From the NCBI GenBank assembly GCA_045613985.1, contig JAZLCA010000019.1, positions 1-64,000 on the forward strand: DNA of 64,000 bases, written 5' to 3'. This DNA comes from SIG644 sp045613985 (GTDB lineage: Bacteria > Bacillota > Clostridia > Oscillospirales > CAG-272). Below are positions 33,328 to 41,897 of the stretch, in pieces. The translations under genes were made by a program, and so were the position numbers. Below the pieces are notes generated by a model that saw only the letters and a program-made list of their open reading frames with translations, was not told the origin of the DNA and made no database searches. The first letter of the stretch is position 1. Each line of letters begins with the position of its first letter.

Positions 33328-34038
33328 TTACGGGAGTTGCTTTTTTCCCGATACATAAACTTTTTTGCCATTTTGTCGTTCCCGCAGCACCGAAATCCTG
33401 TCCGGCTGTTGCTCTGCTTTTTCTTGACGTTTCACATCCATGAGGCGTTGTCTGCGACGTTGTATTTTTTGTTTGAGATATCTCCGTATAGCCTCCAAGC
33501 GAGCCAAAACCCACCGGCGGGGCCGAATCGTGCATTTCCACACGCGACGCAAGGGCCAAAACAACAGCCAACCGCCCCACAGCATCAAAGACTGTGTCAA
33601 AACGGCCACAATGGAACAAATTCGGTTCATTCCTTTTTTCAGCGTCAGCTGATAAAGAAAAATGCCGACAAGCATCATCAGTACGGCACTTAAACGAAAT
33701 CCACCGTCGTTCATCATATAGAACAGCAACAATAATGATGCGGCCAAAATAATTGCAAAGAAAACGTCGTATATAAATTGCGCCGCCGACCGAAAAATTT
33801 GTCCTACGGTGCGGCTGAAACGATTACGAGTCTGATGTCTTTGAAGTGGCGATCTCCGACAGACAGGTATGATCGCGTGATAAAGACGCATCACGCGGGG
33901 AGAAAGTCGTTCCGGATCAATCGGTACTACTATCGCCACGATCGCCTGGCGAACGATATCTCGACCGCCTGCCAATAAAAATCCGCAAAATAATGCGCCA
34001 ATCAAAAGGCGGGCGAGATCCCCTTGCGATACTTCCAT
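33328..34038 (-). CDS. yabQ: YabQ-like spore cortex protein
   Basis: 236 residues, membrane protein with about four or five helices. The start GDLARLLIGALFCGFLLAGGRDIVR and two close helices (FAIILAASLLLLFYMMNDGGFRLSAVLM) match the YabQ pattern, and the position between yabP and divIC supports it. YabQ is needed for spore cortex formation in Bacillus subtilis. The C-terminal 70 residues are very basic (RRRQRLMDVKRQ) and poorly conserved. It begins 2 bp after the yabP stop with no clear ribosome binding site, so translation may be coupled. Confidence 0.82.
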   Translation of the reverse strand: MEVSQGDLARLLIGALFCGFLLAGGRDIVRQAIVAIVVPIDPERLSPRVMRLYHAIIPVCRRSPLQRHQTRNRFSRTVGQIFRSAAQFIYDVFFAIILAASLLLLFYMMNDGGFRLSAVLMMLVGIFLYQLTLKKGMNRICSIVAVLTQSLMLWGGWLLFWPLRRVWKCTIRPRRWVLARLEAIRRYLKQKIQRRRQRLMDVKRQEKAEQQPDRISVLRERQNGKKVYVSGKKQLP

Positions 34039-34040
34039 AT

Positions 34041-34331
34041 TTAGTGGAACAGCCTTCCAAAGAGTCCTTTGGAATCATTGGAAGACGGGGGATCCGAATA
34101 ATAGATGCTGTCGATATGTCCATCGACCGTTACGGTTCCTTCTCTGATATCCAACACGTTCACATGAAGTCCGGCTCCCTCGATGATCATACGCCCACTG
34201 GTAGTTGCCAGTGATACGTTACTTTCATCAAAGCTGACGACTTCCGTAATCCCTTTGATCTCCACATGCGCCCGCTCACGAACAATAAATCCATGTTCCG
34301 TCGGCGCAGTCTCTTTTCTAATTTCGCTCAT
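34041..34331 (-). CDS. yabP: Sporulation protein YabP
   Basis: 96 residues with the YabP/YqfC-type beta fold: RAHVEIKGITEVVSFDES, then SGRMIIEGAGLHVNVLDI and GTVTVDGHIDSIYY. YabP acts early in spore assembly with YabQ. The ribosome binding site GGGAGGG is 5 bases before the ATG and lies in the 3' arm of a 10-bp hairpin (34339-34374), which might limit translation. Confidence 0.93.
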   Translation of the reverse strand: MSEIRKETAPTEHGFIVRERAHVEIKGITEVVSFDESNVSLATTSGRMIIEGAGLHVNVLDIREGTVTVDGHIDSIYYSDPPSSNDSKGLFGRLFH

Positions 34332-34338
34332 AACAGCC

Positions 34339-34374
34339 CTCCCGCATACATTCTTGATGAAATATATGCGGGAG
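34339..34374 (-). promoter_or_regulatory. Hairpin over the yabP ribosome binding site
   Basis: On the minus strand CTCCCGCATA (34365-34374) pairs perfectly with TATGCGGGAG (34339-34348) around a 16-nt loop. The yabP Shine-Dalgarno site GGGAGGG (34337-34343) overlaps the 3' arm. Confidence 0.6.
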
Positions 34375-34384
34375 TATTCACTGT

Positions 34385-34627
34385 TTATTCCACGACCTCG
34401 TAAAGTTCGGTCGCGCCGGCCTTGGTAACGTGCTCCTGCACGGCAAGGACGCGGATTTTCAGAGTGCGCTCACCAAAGGTAATCTCCAGAATGTCTCCAA
34501 CCTTGACATCATACGACGCTTTGGCAGGACGGCCGTTGGCGGTAACATGGGCGTTATCACACGCTTCATTTGCTACGGTCCGACGCTTAATGACACGAGA
34601 TACCTTTAGAAACTTGTCCAATCTCAT
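34385..34627 (-). CDS. rqcP: RNA-binding S4 domain protein RqcP (YabO)
   Basis: 80 residues, one S4 domain: MRLDKFLKVSRVIKRRTVA, ANEACDNAHVTANGRPAKAS, and YDVKVGDILEITFGE. RqcP helps RqcH add alanine tails to stalled nascent chains on 50S subunits. It sits 45 bp after hup; its ribosome binding site is weak. Gene order hup-rqcP-yabP-yabQ-divIC is common in Clostridia. Confidence 0.93.
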   Translation of the reverse strand: MRLDKFLKVSRVIKRRTVANEACDNAHVTANGRPAKASYDVKVGDILEITFGERTLKIRVLAVQEHVTKAGATELYEVVE

Positions 34628-34672
34628 ATGGGACAGTCAAATGCCGATCTTTGTGATCTGCAAGAGGTAAAA

Positions 34673-34945
34673 TCAGTTGAGCTGATCCTTCAGAGCCTTG
34701 CTGGCGCTGAACGAGGGGTGCTTGCTTGCAGCAACCGTAATGGTCTCGCCCGTCTTAGGGTTGCGACCGGTTCTTTCGCCACGAGTCTTCACCTCAAAGG
34801 TACCAAAACCAACCAGCTGAACCTTCTCATCATTCTTCAGAGCCTCTGTAATAGCAGCGGTCAAAGCGTTGACAGCAGCCTCAGCGTCCTTTTTCTTCAA
34901 GCCGCTATTCTGAGCAACAGCATCGATCAATTGAGATTTGTTCAT
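34673..34945 (-). CDS. hup: HU-family DNA-binding protein
   Basis: 90 residues from MNKSQLIDAVAQ; the frame is open upstream but HU proteins start here and AAAGGA lies 11 bases before. The conserved arm motif GFGTFEVKTRGERTGRNP and the ending KHPSFSASKALKDQL are present. It bends and packs DNA as a homodimer. It has its own promoter although it stands inside the block, as fits a highly expressed protein. Confidence 0.97.
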   Translation of the reverse strand: MNKSQLIDAVAQNSGLKKKDAEAAVNALTAAITEALKNDEKVQLVGFGTFEVKTRGERTGRNPKTGETITVAASKHPSFSASKALKDQLN

Positions 34946-34980
34946 GTTTTTATATATCCTTTCACGTGTTGTATGAATGT

Positions 34981-34994
34981 ACTGCATCTGCAGT
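34981..34994 (-). promoter_or_regulatory. Palindrome in the hup leader
   Basis: ACTGCATCTGCAGT, a perfect palindromic hexamer pair with a 2-base centre, lies between the hup -10 box and the start codon, close to where transcription would begin. It could be an operator. Confidence 0.35.
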
Positions 34995-35007
34995 TCACTT
35001 CGTCGGT

Positions 35008-35036
35008 ATTATATCATATTTTTCCTGTATTTTCAA
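35008..35036 (-). promoter_or_regulatory. hup: Promoter of hup
   Basis: On the minus strand, TTGAAA (35031-35036), 17 bp, TATAAT (35008-35013). It makes hup and the genes after it partly independent of the upstream block. Confidence 0.8.
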
Positions 35037-35113
35037 GAGTTTTTGGGATTTTTCTTTTATTTTTCAAGGGTTTTTTCAACGTTAAAGCAGGTAAAATCAT
35101 CCAATTTATCGTC

Positions 35114-35839
35114 TTACTCCGCCGTATCAATTACCTTTGCAACTTCTGCACTCAGAGCCTCTTCCGCTTCGATTCCCAAGCGTCTGGAAATCGAAGTCAT
35201 TCGGAATAAAACCTCTCCCAATACGCTCTGTTTTTCCTTCGGATCACAGGCGTCTCCTAAATAGCACAAGCGTTCCGACGTTTCTTTTAGCAATTGCTCC
35301 AGCGTAATATCGGCGAAGGCATCCGTCTTTTTACCTACCTTCTGAGCCCGCATCAAGGCCGGTAATATGACCGGAATCGCTTTGAGTTGATCTGACAGCG
35401 AGGTACGCTGTTTTTCTTCGGTTTTGATCACTTCCCAGTTCGCAAGCACCTGCTCAGAAGTATCAACTTTGAGCTGTCCAAATACGTGCGGATGACGGTG
35501 AATCATCTTAACGCATTCGTCATTGGCCACGTCATCGATATTGAATCGGCCAACATCTTTTTCGATGTCCGCATGAAAAACGATCTGAAGCAAAACGTCG
35601 CCTAGCTCCTCCTGCAGCAAAGCAGCATCATCCGTATCAATGGCCTCCACCACTTCATAACATTCTTCGATCATTCCCTTACGGATAGAGTGATGATCCT
35701 GCTCTCTGTCCCACGGACATCCCCCCTCCCCGCGCAGAATGGTGACTACGTCACACAGGTCGGAAAAATTGTAACGACTTTTAGAGAGCAACTCCTTGAT
35801 CTTTTCGTCCCGCCAAGCGGCATAGTTTTGCAAATCCAT
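35114..35839 (-). CDS. mazG: Nucleoside triphosphate pyrophosphohydrolase MazG
   Basis: 241 residues from the ATG MDLQNYAAW with AAGGAGA 7 bases upstream. MazG hydrolyses NTPs to NMPs and pyrophosphate. The all-alpha domain has GGCPWDREQDHHSIRKGM, the metal-binding EECYEVVEAID and EELGDVLLQIVFHADIE; a degenerate second repeat follows (YLGDACDPKEKQSVLGEVLF). It corresponds to the C-terminal half of Bacillus YabN; the methylase-like N-terminal half of YabN is absent here. Confidence 0.95.
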   Translation of the reverse strand: MDLQNYAAWRDEKIKELLSKSRYNFSDLCDVVTILRGEGGCPWDREQDHHSIRKGMIEECYEVVEAIDTDDAALLQEELGDVLLQIVFHADIEKDVGRFNIDDVANDECVKMIHRHPHVFGQLKVDTSEQVLANWEVIKTEEKQRTSLSDQLKAIPVILPALMRAQKVGKKTDAFADITLEQLLKETSERLCYLGDACDPKEKQSVLGEVLFRMTSISRRLGIEAEEALSAEVAKVIDTAE

Positions 35840-35892
35840 AGAAATCTCCTTTTTATGTACTTTCTTATTTTGAGGGAGGCCGTAGCCTCCGT

Positions 35893-37572
35893 TTATTCCG
35901 TTCTTTTTTGAATACGGCATACCTTTGACAATCGTAATGCTATTTTGGAAGGTAACATTGACAATTCATTTTCTCCAAGTAATCCGCCCCGCAAACACAA
36001 GATTAAATAAAGCGCCATCGTTACGGGAACCGCGGCAAAAAACAAGCGGATATATGAAAAGCCTCCTTGTACCAACAATGCGTAGAAAGCACCGGGAATT
36101 CCAACCGCAACAAATGATATGATCAGCGGACGGATCAGAGCTGTACGCAAGGAAGACAGCACGTCGGTATATTTAGCAATCAAGGTAAAATTGATCGCAA
36201 CGATTACAGTATCGCACAAAAAAGTGCTGATAGGGGCCCCGTAAATATGAACGCCGGGCAAACCGATCAGCGCATACGCACCCAACAGTTTCACACCAGA
36301 TCCAATGAGCATGGAAAAAATTGGGGCTCCCGCATGTCCATAAGCTTGTAAGATAGCGTTCGTCGTGGTAATAATGCCAGAGAAAAAGATCGACACCGCC
36401 AAAATTGACAGCATTGGAGCGGCTGCTGTTACCTCAGGATCATTGCCGAACAGTAGGGCTAAAATGCTTTTACTATAAATAACTACGGCAAAAGAGGCCG
36501 GAAGTGACAAAATGGCGGTCAATCGAATTGCGCTTTGCGTCGATGCCCTTTGCGTTTGACTGTCCCCCGTTTTAATGGCGACCGACAGCGTTGGTACCAA
36601 TGCAAGAGCAACCGAAGTAATCAACGAAGGGATCAAATTGAAGATTGGAACAGCCATAGTTGTATAACTTCCGTACAACGCGGTTGCGGCTGCGGTATCA
36701 TATCCAATATATTGTAACCGGCGCAAGATCATAGCCGTATCAAACAGCCGAGTGACGTTCATCACGGAAGAACTGATCGTCACGGGAACAGCGATACTTA
36801 AAAGCTGGATTAGGGGCGACCGTCGAAAGGAAAACAACTCCGGTGAATCCATGGGATGCGCATCCTTCACATTTGAGTGATAAAACTTGCGCGCTGCTAT
36901 AAGATAAAGCAACGAAACGGCAACTCCCAAAGACAAGCCCAGCATTGCCCAAGCTGCAATGTGAGGTGAGGAAAGTCCACGTTGCTTGGCAATGTGAGCA
37001 AATATCAATCCAAGTATCAACTTCCCCGCCGCTTCGATCACTTGCGAAACTGCTGTTGGGACCATATCGCGATGTCCTTGGAAATAACCGCGATATGCAC
37101 CGCTAAGACAAGAAAAAAGTATTGTGGGAGCAACTGCCGCAATAGCGTATTTAGTATCATGACTTCCTATAGCGCGAGCAATCCCGGAAGCACCGAAAAA
37201 CAAAAACAGTGTCCCAAGAACCCCCAATATACTGAACACCCGCATCGAAAGCCGCTCAATTTTTTGAATTTTCTTTGGATGTCCCATAACGCCTGCAATC
37301 AGTATGGAGCTTGCCAGAGGTAAGCCCGAGGTTGAAATCACGCACAACGCTCCGTACCATTCATAGGCTGCATTGAAATATCCCATTCCCTCACTGCCAA
37401 GATAATGCAGCATGGGAATCTTGTAAAATAGACCGATTACTTTGACCAAAATAGTCGAAAGCGTCAAAACCATCACACCGGACAAAAACACACGCCCTTG
37501 CGGTGTTCTCTCGCTCGGTTGTCGGGGCGTCTGTGCAACGTTATCGGTCATGGTTTTGACGCTATATTTCAT
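35893..37572 (-). CDS. SpoVB/YabM-like flippase (MOP superfamily)
   Basis: 559 residues with about 14 helices, from the ATG 10 bases after AAGGAG; an earlier TTG is less likely. MOP-family features: LVKVIGLFYKIPMLHYLGSEGMGYFNAAY at the first helices, GYFQGHRDMVPTAVSQVIEAAGKL, and NAILQAYGHAGAPIFSML. Its place directly before mazG matches yabM of Bacillus subtilis, a spore-related lipid-linked saccharide flippase. Peptidoglycan precursor transport is the likely role but is not proven by sequence. Confidence 0.88.
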   Translation of the reverse strand: MKYSVKTMTDNVAQTPRQPSERTPQGRVFLSGVMVLTLSTILVKVIGLFYKIPMLHYLGSEGMGYFNAAYEWYGALCVISTSGLPLASSILIAGVMGHPKKIQKIERLSMRVFSILGVLGTLFLFFGASGIARAIGSHDTKYAIAAVAPTILFSCLSGAYRGYFQGHRDMVPTAVSQVIEAAGKLILGLIFAHIAKQRGLSSPHIAAWAMLGLSLGVAVSLLYLIAARKFYHSNVKDAHPMDSPELFSFRRSPLIQLLSIAVPVTISSSVMNVTRLFDTAMILRRLQYIGYDTAAATALYGSYTTMAVPIFNLIPSLITSVALALVPTLSVAIKTGDSQTQRASTQSAIRLTAILSLPASFAVVIYSKSILALLFGNDPEVTAAAPMLSILAVSIFFSGIITTTNAILQAYGHAGAPIFSMLIGSGVKLLGAYALIGLPGVHIYGAPISTFLCDTVIVAINFTLIAKYTDVLSSLRTALIRPLIISFVAVGIPGAFYALLVQGGFSYIRLFFAAVPVTMALYLILCLRGGLLGENELSMLPSKIALRLSKVCRIQKRTE

Positions 37573-37601
37573 AATGGCCTTGCTCCTTCGCTCATGATAC
37601 T

Positions 37602-38903
37602 TCAATCAAAATAATGTCGAATCACCTGTCTTGCTTCAAAACGCAGACATTCAATATCAATCGAAGTATACTCGCCATTCTCGAAAAGTATACGTCCGTC
37701 GCACATGGTAAGTAATACATTGGAAGTATTGGCACTGTACGCGAGCGTAGTGGCAAGATCGTAGCAAGGAATATTATTGATGGCATTGAGGTCGATTAGA
37801 ATCAGATCGGCCTTGGCACCGACGGCAAGTTGACCGCAATCCTCTCGTCCTTGCGCCAAGGCACCGTTGCGGGTGGCAAGAGCAGGAAGCTGGCAAGCAC
37901 GGATATTCTCGGGATCACGATGTACCCCTTTGTGCAGAATAGCGGCCGTCTGTAATTCACGCAATACACTCAGTTGATTGTTCGAAGCAACGCCGTCCGT
38001 GCCCAGCGCAACGGTCAAACCTGCATCCAACATATCGCGAAGACGCATTACACCGCTGCCCAATTTAAGGTTGCTAACAGGATTGTGCGCCAAAACGACT
38101 TGTTTTTCTTTCAGAATGGAAACATCCTCATCCGTTACGTACACACAATGAGCCAGTGTTGCAGGAACATCCAGAACCCCCATCGAAGCAAAGTATGCCG
38201 TAGGTGTCATTCCGTGACGTTCGATACACTGCTCATGCTCGGATTGCGTCTCGGACAAGTGAAGCTGCATACGCAGCTGATTTTCTTTTGCGTATTCAGC
38301 AACGTAACGACAGCAAGCATCAACATTGGAATATTCCGCATGGAGCGACATATCAACCAGCAACCGACCGTTACCTGCTCCATGATATTGCTCCACCAAA
38401 CGAAGGGCCTCAGCAAAGCGAGTATCTTGCTCACGCTTGATGTTGGGATCAAAAGAAACGATACTGCGTGCAATATTAGCCTTCACTCCTGCTTCAAGCA
38501 CAGCCTCCGCCGTAGCATCCTGGAAAAAATACATATCGCTGAAGGATACGACACCGTTGCGAATCATCTCAGCAATGGCTAACTTGGCACCATAATAAAC
38601 ACGACGGAAATTCAGTCTGTCCTCGGCCGGAAGGATCTTTTCGTCTAACCAGCGGCGCAGAGGCAAATCTTCGCCATAACCGCGGAACAACGTCATAGCC
38701 GCATGGCAATGCGCGTTATAAAAGGCGGGCATAAGCAAATTCTCTTGACAATCGATCACGCGGTCAAAAGAATCCTCTGGCATATCCATACCGATGTGTG
38801 TGATTTTTTCATCCGTTACCGTGACGTTTACCGTATCTTCTTTGCGGCAGCCTGCGGGCATAGCCTCAGGAAAAATGCGGGCATTTTTAAAAAGTATTTT
38901 CAT
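37602..38903 (-). CDS. Amidohydrolase, 5-methylthioadenosine/S-adenosylhomocysteine deaminase-like
   Basis: 433 residues. TIM-barrel amidohydrolase with the metal motif NAHCHAAM (His65, His67) followed by TLFRGYGEDLPLRRWL, then LHLSET, LAHCVYVTDED and LGTDGVASNNQ that complete the metal site. This pattern fits the MtaD/SahH-deaminase group, which turns adenosyl nucleosides to inosyl forms and helps remove S-adenosylhomocysteine. Other amino-purine deaminases cannot be ruled out. 28 bp after the uridine-kinase-like gene. Confidence 0.88.
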   Translation of the reverse strand: MKILFKNARIFPEAMPAGCRKEDTVNVTVTDEKITHIGMDMPEDSFDRVIDCQENLLMPAFYNAHCHAAMTLFRGYGEDLPLRRWLDEKILPAEDRLNFRRVYYGAKLAIAEMIRNGVVSFSDMYFFQDATAEAVLEAGVKANIARSIVSFDPNIKREQDTRFAEALRLVEQYHGAGNGRLLVDMSLHAEYSNVDACCRYVAEYAKENQLRMQLHLSETQSEHEQCIERHGMTPTAYFASMGVLDVPATLAHCVYVTDEDVSILKEKQVVLAHNPVSNLKLGSGVMRLRDMLDAGLTVALGTDGVASNNQLSVLRELQTAAILHKGVHRDPENIRACQLPALATRNGALAQGREDCGQLAVGAKADLILIDLNAINNIPCYDLATTLAYSANTSNVLLTMCDGRILFENGEYTSIDIECLRFEARQVIRHYFD

Positions 38904-38931
38904 ATTTCAAATATCCTTTCGTCGGGTACAT

Positions 38932-39867
38932 TCAGTTTGGATTCAGAGGTACAAATTCCCGATACAATGCATGAGGTGGGAGAATTCCGGCAGACAACGG
39001 CTGCACACCTGCAATGTCGCTTAGAATTGTTTCTGCGTGCGGACGATATATGCTTGACGGAGGCAATTGACCAAGGATCTTCTCCAAATGAGGCTTGAGC
39101 ATACCGATTTCATAGCCCATCAATGAATCCAATTGCTCATCGCAGGCATCTACATACGGGAAAATGCTGTTTTCTTCGTTCTCTCTTACGCTATCCCAAG
39201 CAAAAAAGGTAAACGCTGCCTCTGTAGATCGGAAGTAATAATCTCTCACCAATCGTCGCAACAGCCTTATTTCGTTCGGCTCGTACAAGCTACCTCCAAC
39301 TCGGAGTGTCTGGGCGGGACGAATAAAGATGCTTCGATAGTCATATTGGCACAGAAGCTCATTGATTTCGGGATAGACCACCTGAATACCTTCAATCAAA
39401 AAGACATCTTCTTTGCCAGGAGCGTTCAACTCCACAAACCCCTCACGTACCCCCGCACCGATGTTAAAACGAGGCATCATGGCGCAGCCGGTTGTCATCA
39501 ATGTATCCATAAATTTGGAAAACAATTCAAAATCCAACGCATCAATGGAATCAAAGTCCAATTTTTTTGCGCCATCGGGATCGTTCATCAAATCCCTGCC
39601 ATGTGGTTGTTCACGAAAAAAATCGTCCACCGAGATAATATGCACACGCCGTCCTGCACGTTGCAATTGATCGGTAATGATGGCAGCCGCCGTGGTTTTT
39701 CCGGCACACGTAGGCCCTGACAATCCAATCAAATGAAGTTCCGGATGCGAGATCAATCGGTTCGTCAAGGCAACAACTTGTCGACGAAAGCCTTCTTCGC
39801 ACTCCGCGATATAACGCGCAGCTGCTTCTGTATCGGCAAAGCAATGAGGTGCATTTTTGATGGTCAT
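38932..39867 (-). CDS. Uridine kinase-like / phosphoribulokinase-fold P-loop kinase
   Basis: 311 residues from the ATG 7 bases after AAGGAGG. P-loop GLSGPTCAGKTTAA at about 49-61, then ISVDDFFREQPHG (the Asp of the nucleoside kinase active site) and FLIEGIQVVYPEIN. The length exceeds that of canonical Udk (about 210) owing to an N-terminal 45 residues and a C-terminal segment of about 90 residues, as in clostridial uridine kinase-like proteins. The real acceptor is uncertain. 12 bp after hemZ, same transcript. Confidence 0.8.
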   Translation of the reverse strand: MTIKNAPHCFADTEAAARYIAECEEGFRRQVVALTNRLISHPELHLIGLSGPTCAGKTTAAAIITDQLQRAGRRVHIISVDDFFREQPHGRDLMNDPDGAKKLDFDSIDALDFELFSKFMDTLMTTGCAMMPRFNIGAGVREGFVELNAPGKEDVFLIEGIQVVYPEINELLCQYDYRSIFIRPAQTLRVGGSLYEPNEIRLLRRLVRDYYFRSTEAAFTFFAWDSVRENEENSIFPYVDACDEQLDSLMGYEIGMLKPHLEKILGQLPPSSIYRPHAETILSDIAGVQPLSAGILPPHALYREFVPLNPN

Positions 39868-39879
39868 GAGCAAGCCTCC

Positions 39880-41373
39880 TTATCCGAGGAGACCGCGCTC
39901 CTCATAAAATTTTTCGATAAATGCGATTTTCTCGTCAAATGCATGATCTCTCAGATACTCATACGGATACTTATGATTAAAATAGCGATCGATCATGGGC
40001 GGCTTGCCGGGCTCAGGACAATAATCAACAACCTTGCTGACAGCACCTGCACCTGCCGCAAAAATCGAATGGTATTCTTCCATCATGTAAATATTGTATT
40101 TTCCTTCGGTTCCGGGAAGCGCAAACCCGACGTTCTCAAAGTTGCCGACCGTATTCTTCTGACGATACATATAGTAAGGAATATACCCTCTCTTGGGAGC
40201 GCGGATCTGGGTATAGTCCACACACTTACCGGCATCGCCGCCTTGACGAGAATAGACGTCACTCTGCTGAACGATATCCGCGGCCTTTTTCACACAGAAG
40301 GTATGTACCGTAATATTTTCCGGATTAAGATCCAAAATCTTATCAAAGGAACGGGCAAACGTTGTGAAACGATCCCCGGGCAGACCGACAATCAGGTCGG
40401 TGTTGATACATTGTATGCCGGAAGCACGCGCAACGTCAAAAGCTCGCAGGAAATCATCCGAGTTATGATCTCTACCAATTCGCTGTAATACATCGTTACA
40501 AAGCGTTTGGGGATTGACGCTCACACGGGTAATACCGTATTCCTTTGCCACGGCAAATTTCTCCGCCGTAATCGTATCGGGACGTCCCGATTCCAACGTA
40601 TACTCTTCCAGTTGAGACACGTCACATCCTTCGGCAACCGTAGACAAAAGCAATCGCAATTGATCCGGTTCCAGAATGGTGGGCGTCCCTCCACCGATGT
40701 ATACCGTTTTCAGATTCAGTTTGAGCTTATGAATCTCATCCAAGAGACGCTTGATATCGGCCGTCAAAACGGTAAGATATTCGGGAATGAGTGACAGCAG
40801 CCGAGGAGAAGTATAAGAAACAAAAGAACAGTAGGAACAACGCGTCGGGCAAAACGGAATCGAAATATACATACTGCAATCCCGCTTATCCGGTGTTCCC
40901 ACCAATGCACGCTCCGTCAGAGCAACCTCAGTCGCCAATGCGGCCTTTTTGGGAATAGCAAAATAATCCTTAACCAGCGTACGACGTACTTCCTGAGGAG
41001 TTTTTCCTTTAGCCAGAAGATCCATCGCCATCTTGGCAGGACGGACACCGGTGATAATCCCCCATGCCGGACGATAGCCAAGCAATTTTCCACCTGCGGC
41101 AATAATAGCAGCACCAACTGCCAGCTTGGCCGTTTTTTCTTTGGTGCGATCTGTCCGGAACGGAGTAAATTGCTCTCCGTCAGCACTTTTACCATCAGCA
41201 GACATCGTAGCAAAGGCATGACACCCGTCTTCATTTTCGGTCACACGCAAATAAAGCGAAGGCTCTCCCTCCAATTCTTGCGTCTGAACCTTAAAATTCG
41301 TTCCAGGAAAAAAAATCATACACAGCATTTGTACGTAATAGCTGTTAATCTTTCCTTCAATTTGTACTTTCAT
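39880..41373 (-). CDS. hemZ: Coproporphyrinogen dehydrogenase HemZ-like radical SAM protein
   Basis: 497 residues. The radical SAM motif is CPTRCSYC (Cys175, Cys179, Cys182), with SIPF before and YIGGGTPT and GLPGDRF after, as in HemN/HemZ/HemW proteins. The long N-terminal part with GVRPAKMAMDLLAKG is specific for HemZ of Bacillota. The assumed activity is oxygen-independent coproporphyrinogen III oxidation, but no other haem genes lie in the window and activity of clostridial HemZ is not settled. It follows dtd in an order frequent in Clostridia (recJ-relA-dtd-hemZ). Confidence 0.93.
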   Translation of the reverse strand: MKVQIEGKINSYYVQMLCMIFFPGTNFKVQTQELEGEPSLYLRVTENEDGCHAFATMSADGKSADGEQFTPFRTDRTKEKTAKLAVGAAIIAAGGKLLGYRPAWGIITGVRPAKMAMDLLAKGKTPQEVRRTLVKDYFAIPKKAALATEVALTERALVGTPDKRDCSMYISIPFCPTRCSYCSFVSYTSPRLLSLIPEYLTVLTADIKRLLDEIHKLKLNLKTVYIGGGTPTILEPDQLRLLLSTVAEGCDVSQLEEYTLESGRPDTITAEKFAVAKEYGITRVSVNPQTLCNDVLQRIGRDHNSDDFLRAFDVARASGIQCINTDLIVGLPGDRFTTFARSFDKILDLNPENITVHTFCVKKAADIVQQSDVYSRQGGDAGKCVDYTQIRAPKRGYIPYYMYRQKNTVGNFENVGFALPGTEGKYNIYMMEEYHSIFAAGAGAVSKVVDYCPEPGKPPMIDRYFNHKYPYEYLRDHAFDEKIAFIEKFYEERGLLG

Positions 41374-41415
41374 AAGACAGTCTCCAGCCTTTCCTTTTGC
41401 AAATAGGATAAACGT

Positions 41416-41868
41416 TTATTTTTTGTAATCCGCCGAATTCATAATGATAGTCACAGGACCATCGTTGAGGAGTGACACCTCCATGTGCGCTCCAAACACA
41501 CCGGATTCTACGGGGATGTTTTCCGCGCGGATCATATCAATAAACTTTTCATATAGTTCGTTCGCGTGGGCAGGACTTCCCGCTCCGATAAAACTTGGAC
41601 GGTTGCCATGAGAGGTGTCCGCCAACAGGGTAAATTGAGAAATGATCAGCATTTCGCCCCCGATATCTCGAACAGAGAGATTCATTTTATCGTTTTCATC
41701 TCTGAAAATGCGAAGTTTGACCAGTTTTTGAGCAAGTGCGCGGGCATCCGCCTCCGTGTCTTCACCGGCAACGCCCAACAATACCATCAAACCGTGGCCA
41801 CATTTACCGACCACTTTTTCATCAACAACTACCTGCGCGTGGGCGACGCGCTGTACAACAGCAACCAT
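41416..41868 (-). CDS. dtd: D-aminoacyl-tRNA deacylase
   Basis: 150 residues, usual length. Removes D-amino acids and wrongly attached glycine from tRNA. Family motifs: VVQRVAHAQVVVD at the start, ISQFTLLADTSHGNRPSF and, near the end, LLNDGPVTIIM with the Gly-Pro pair that guards the pocket. It lies 29 bp after the relA stop and ahead of hemZ. Confidence 0.97.
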   Translation of the reverse strand: MVAVVQRVAHAQVVVDEKVVGKCGHGLMVLLGVAGEDTEADARALAQKLVKLRIFRDENDKMNLSVRDIGGEMLIISQFTLLADTSHGNRPSFIGAGSPAHANELYEKFIDMIRAENIPVESGVFGAHMEVSLLNDGPVTIIMNSADYKK

Positions 41869-41897
41869 ATGAACTCCTTTGGAAATATGTAAATATG

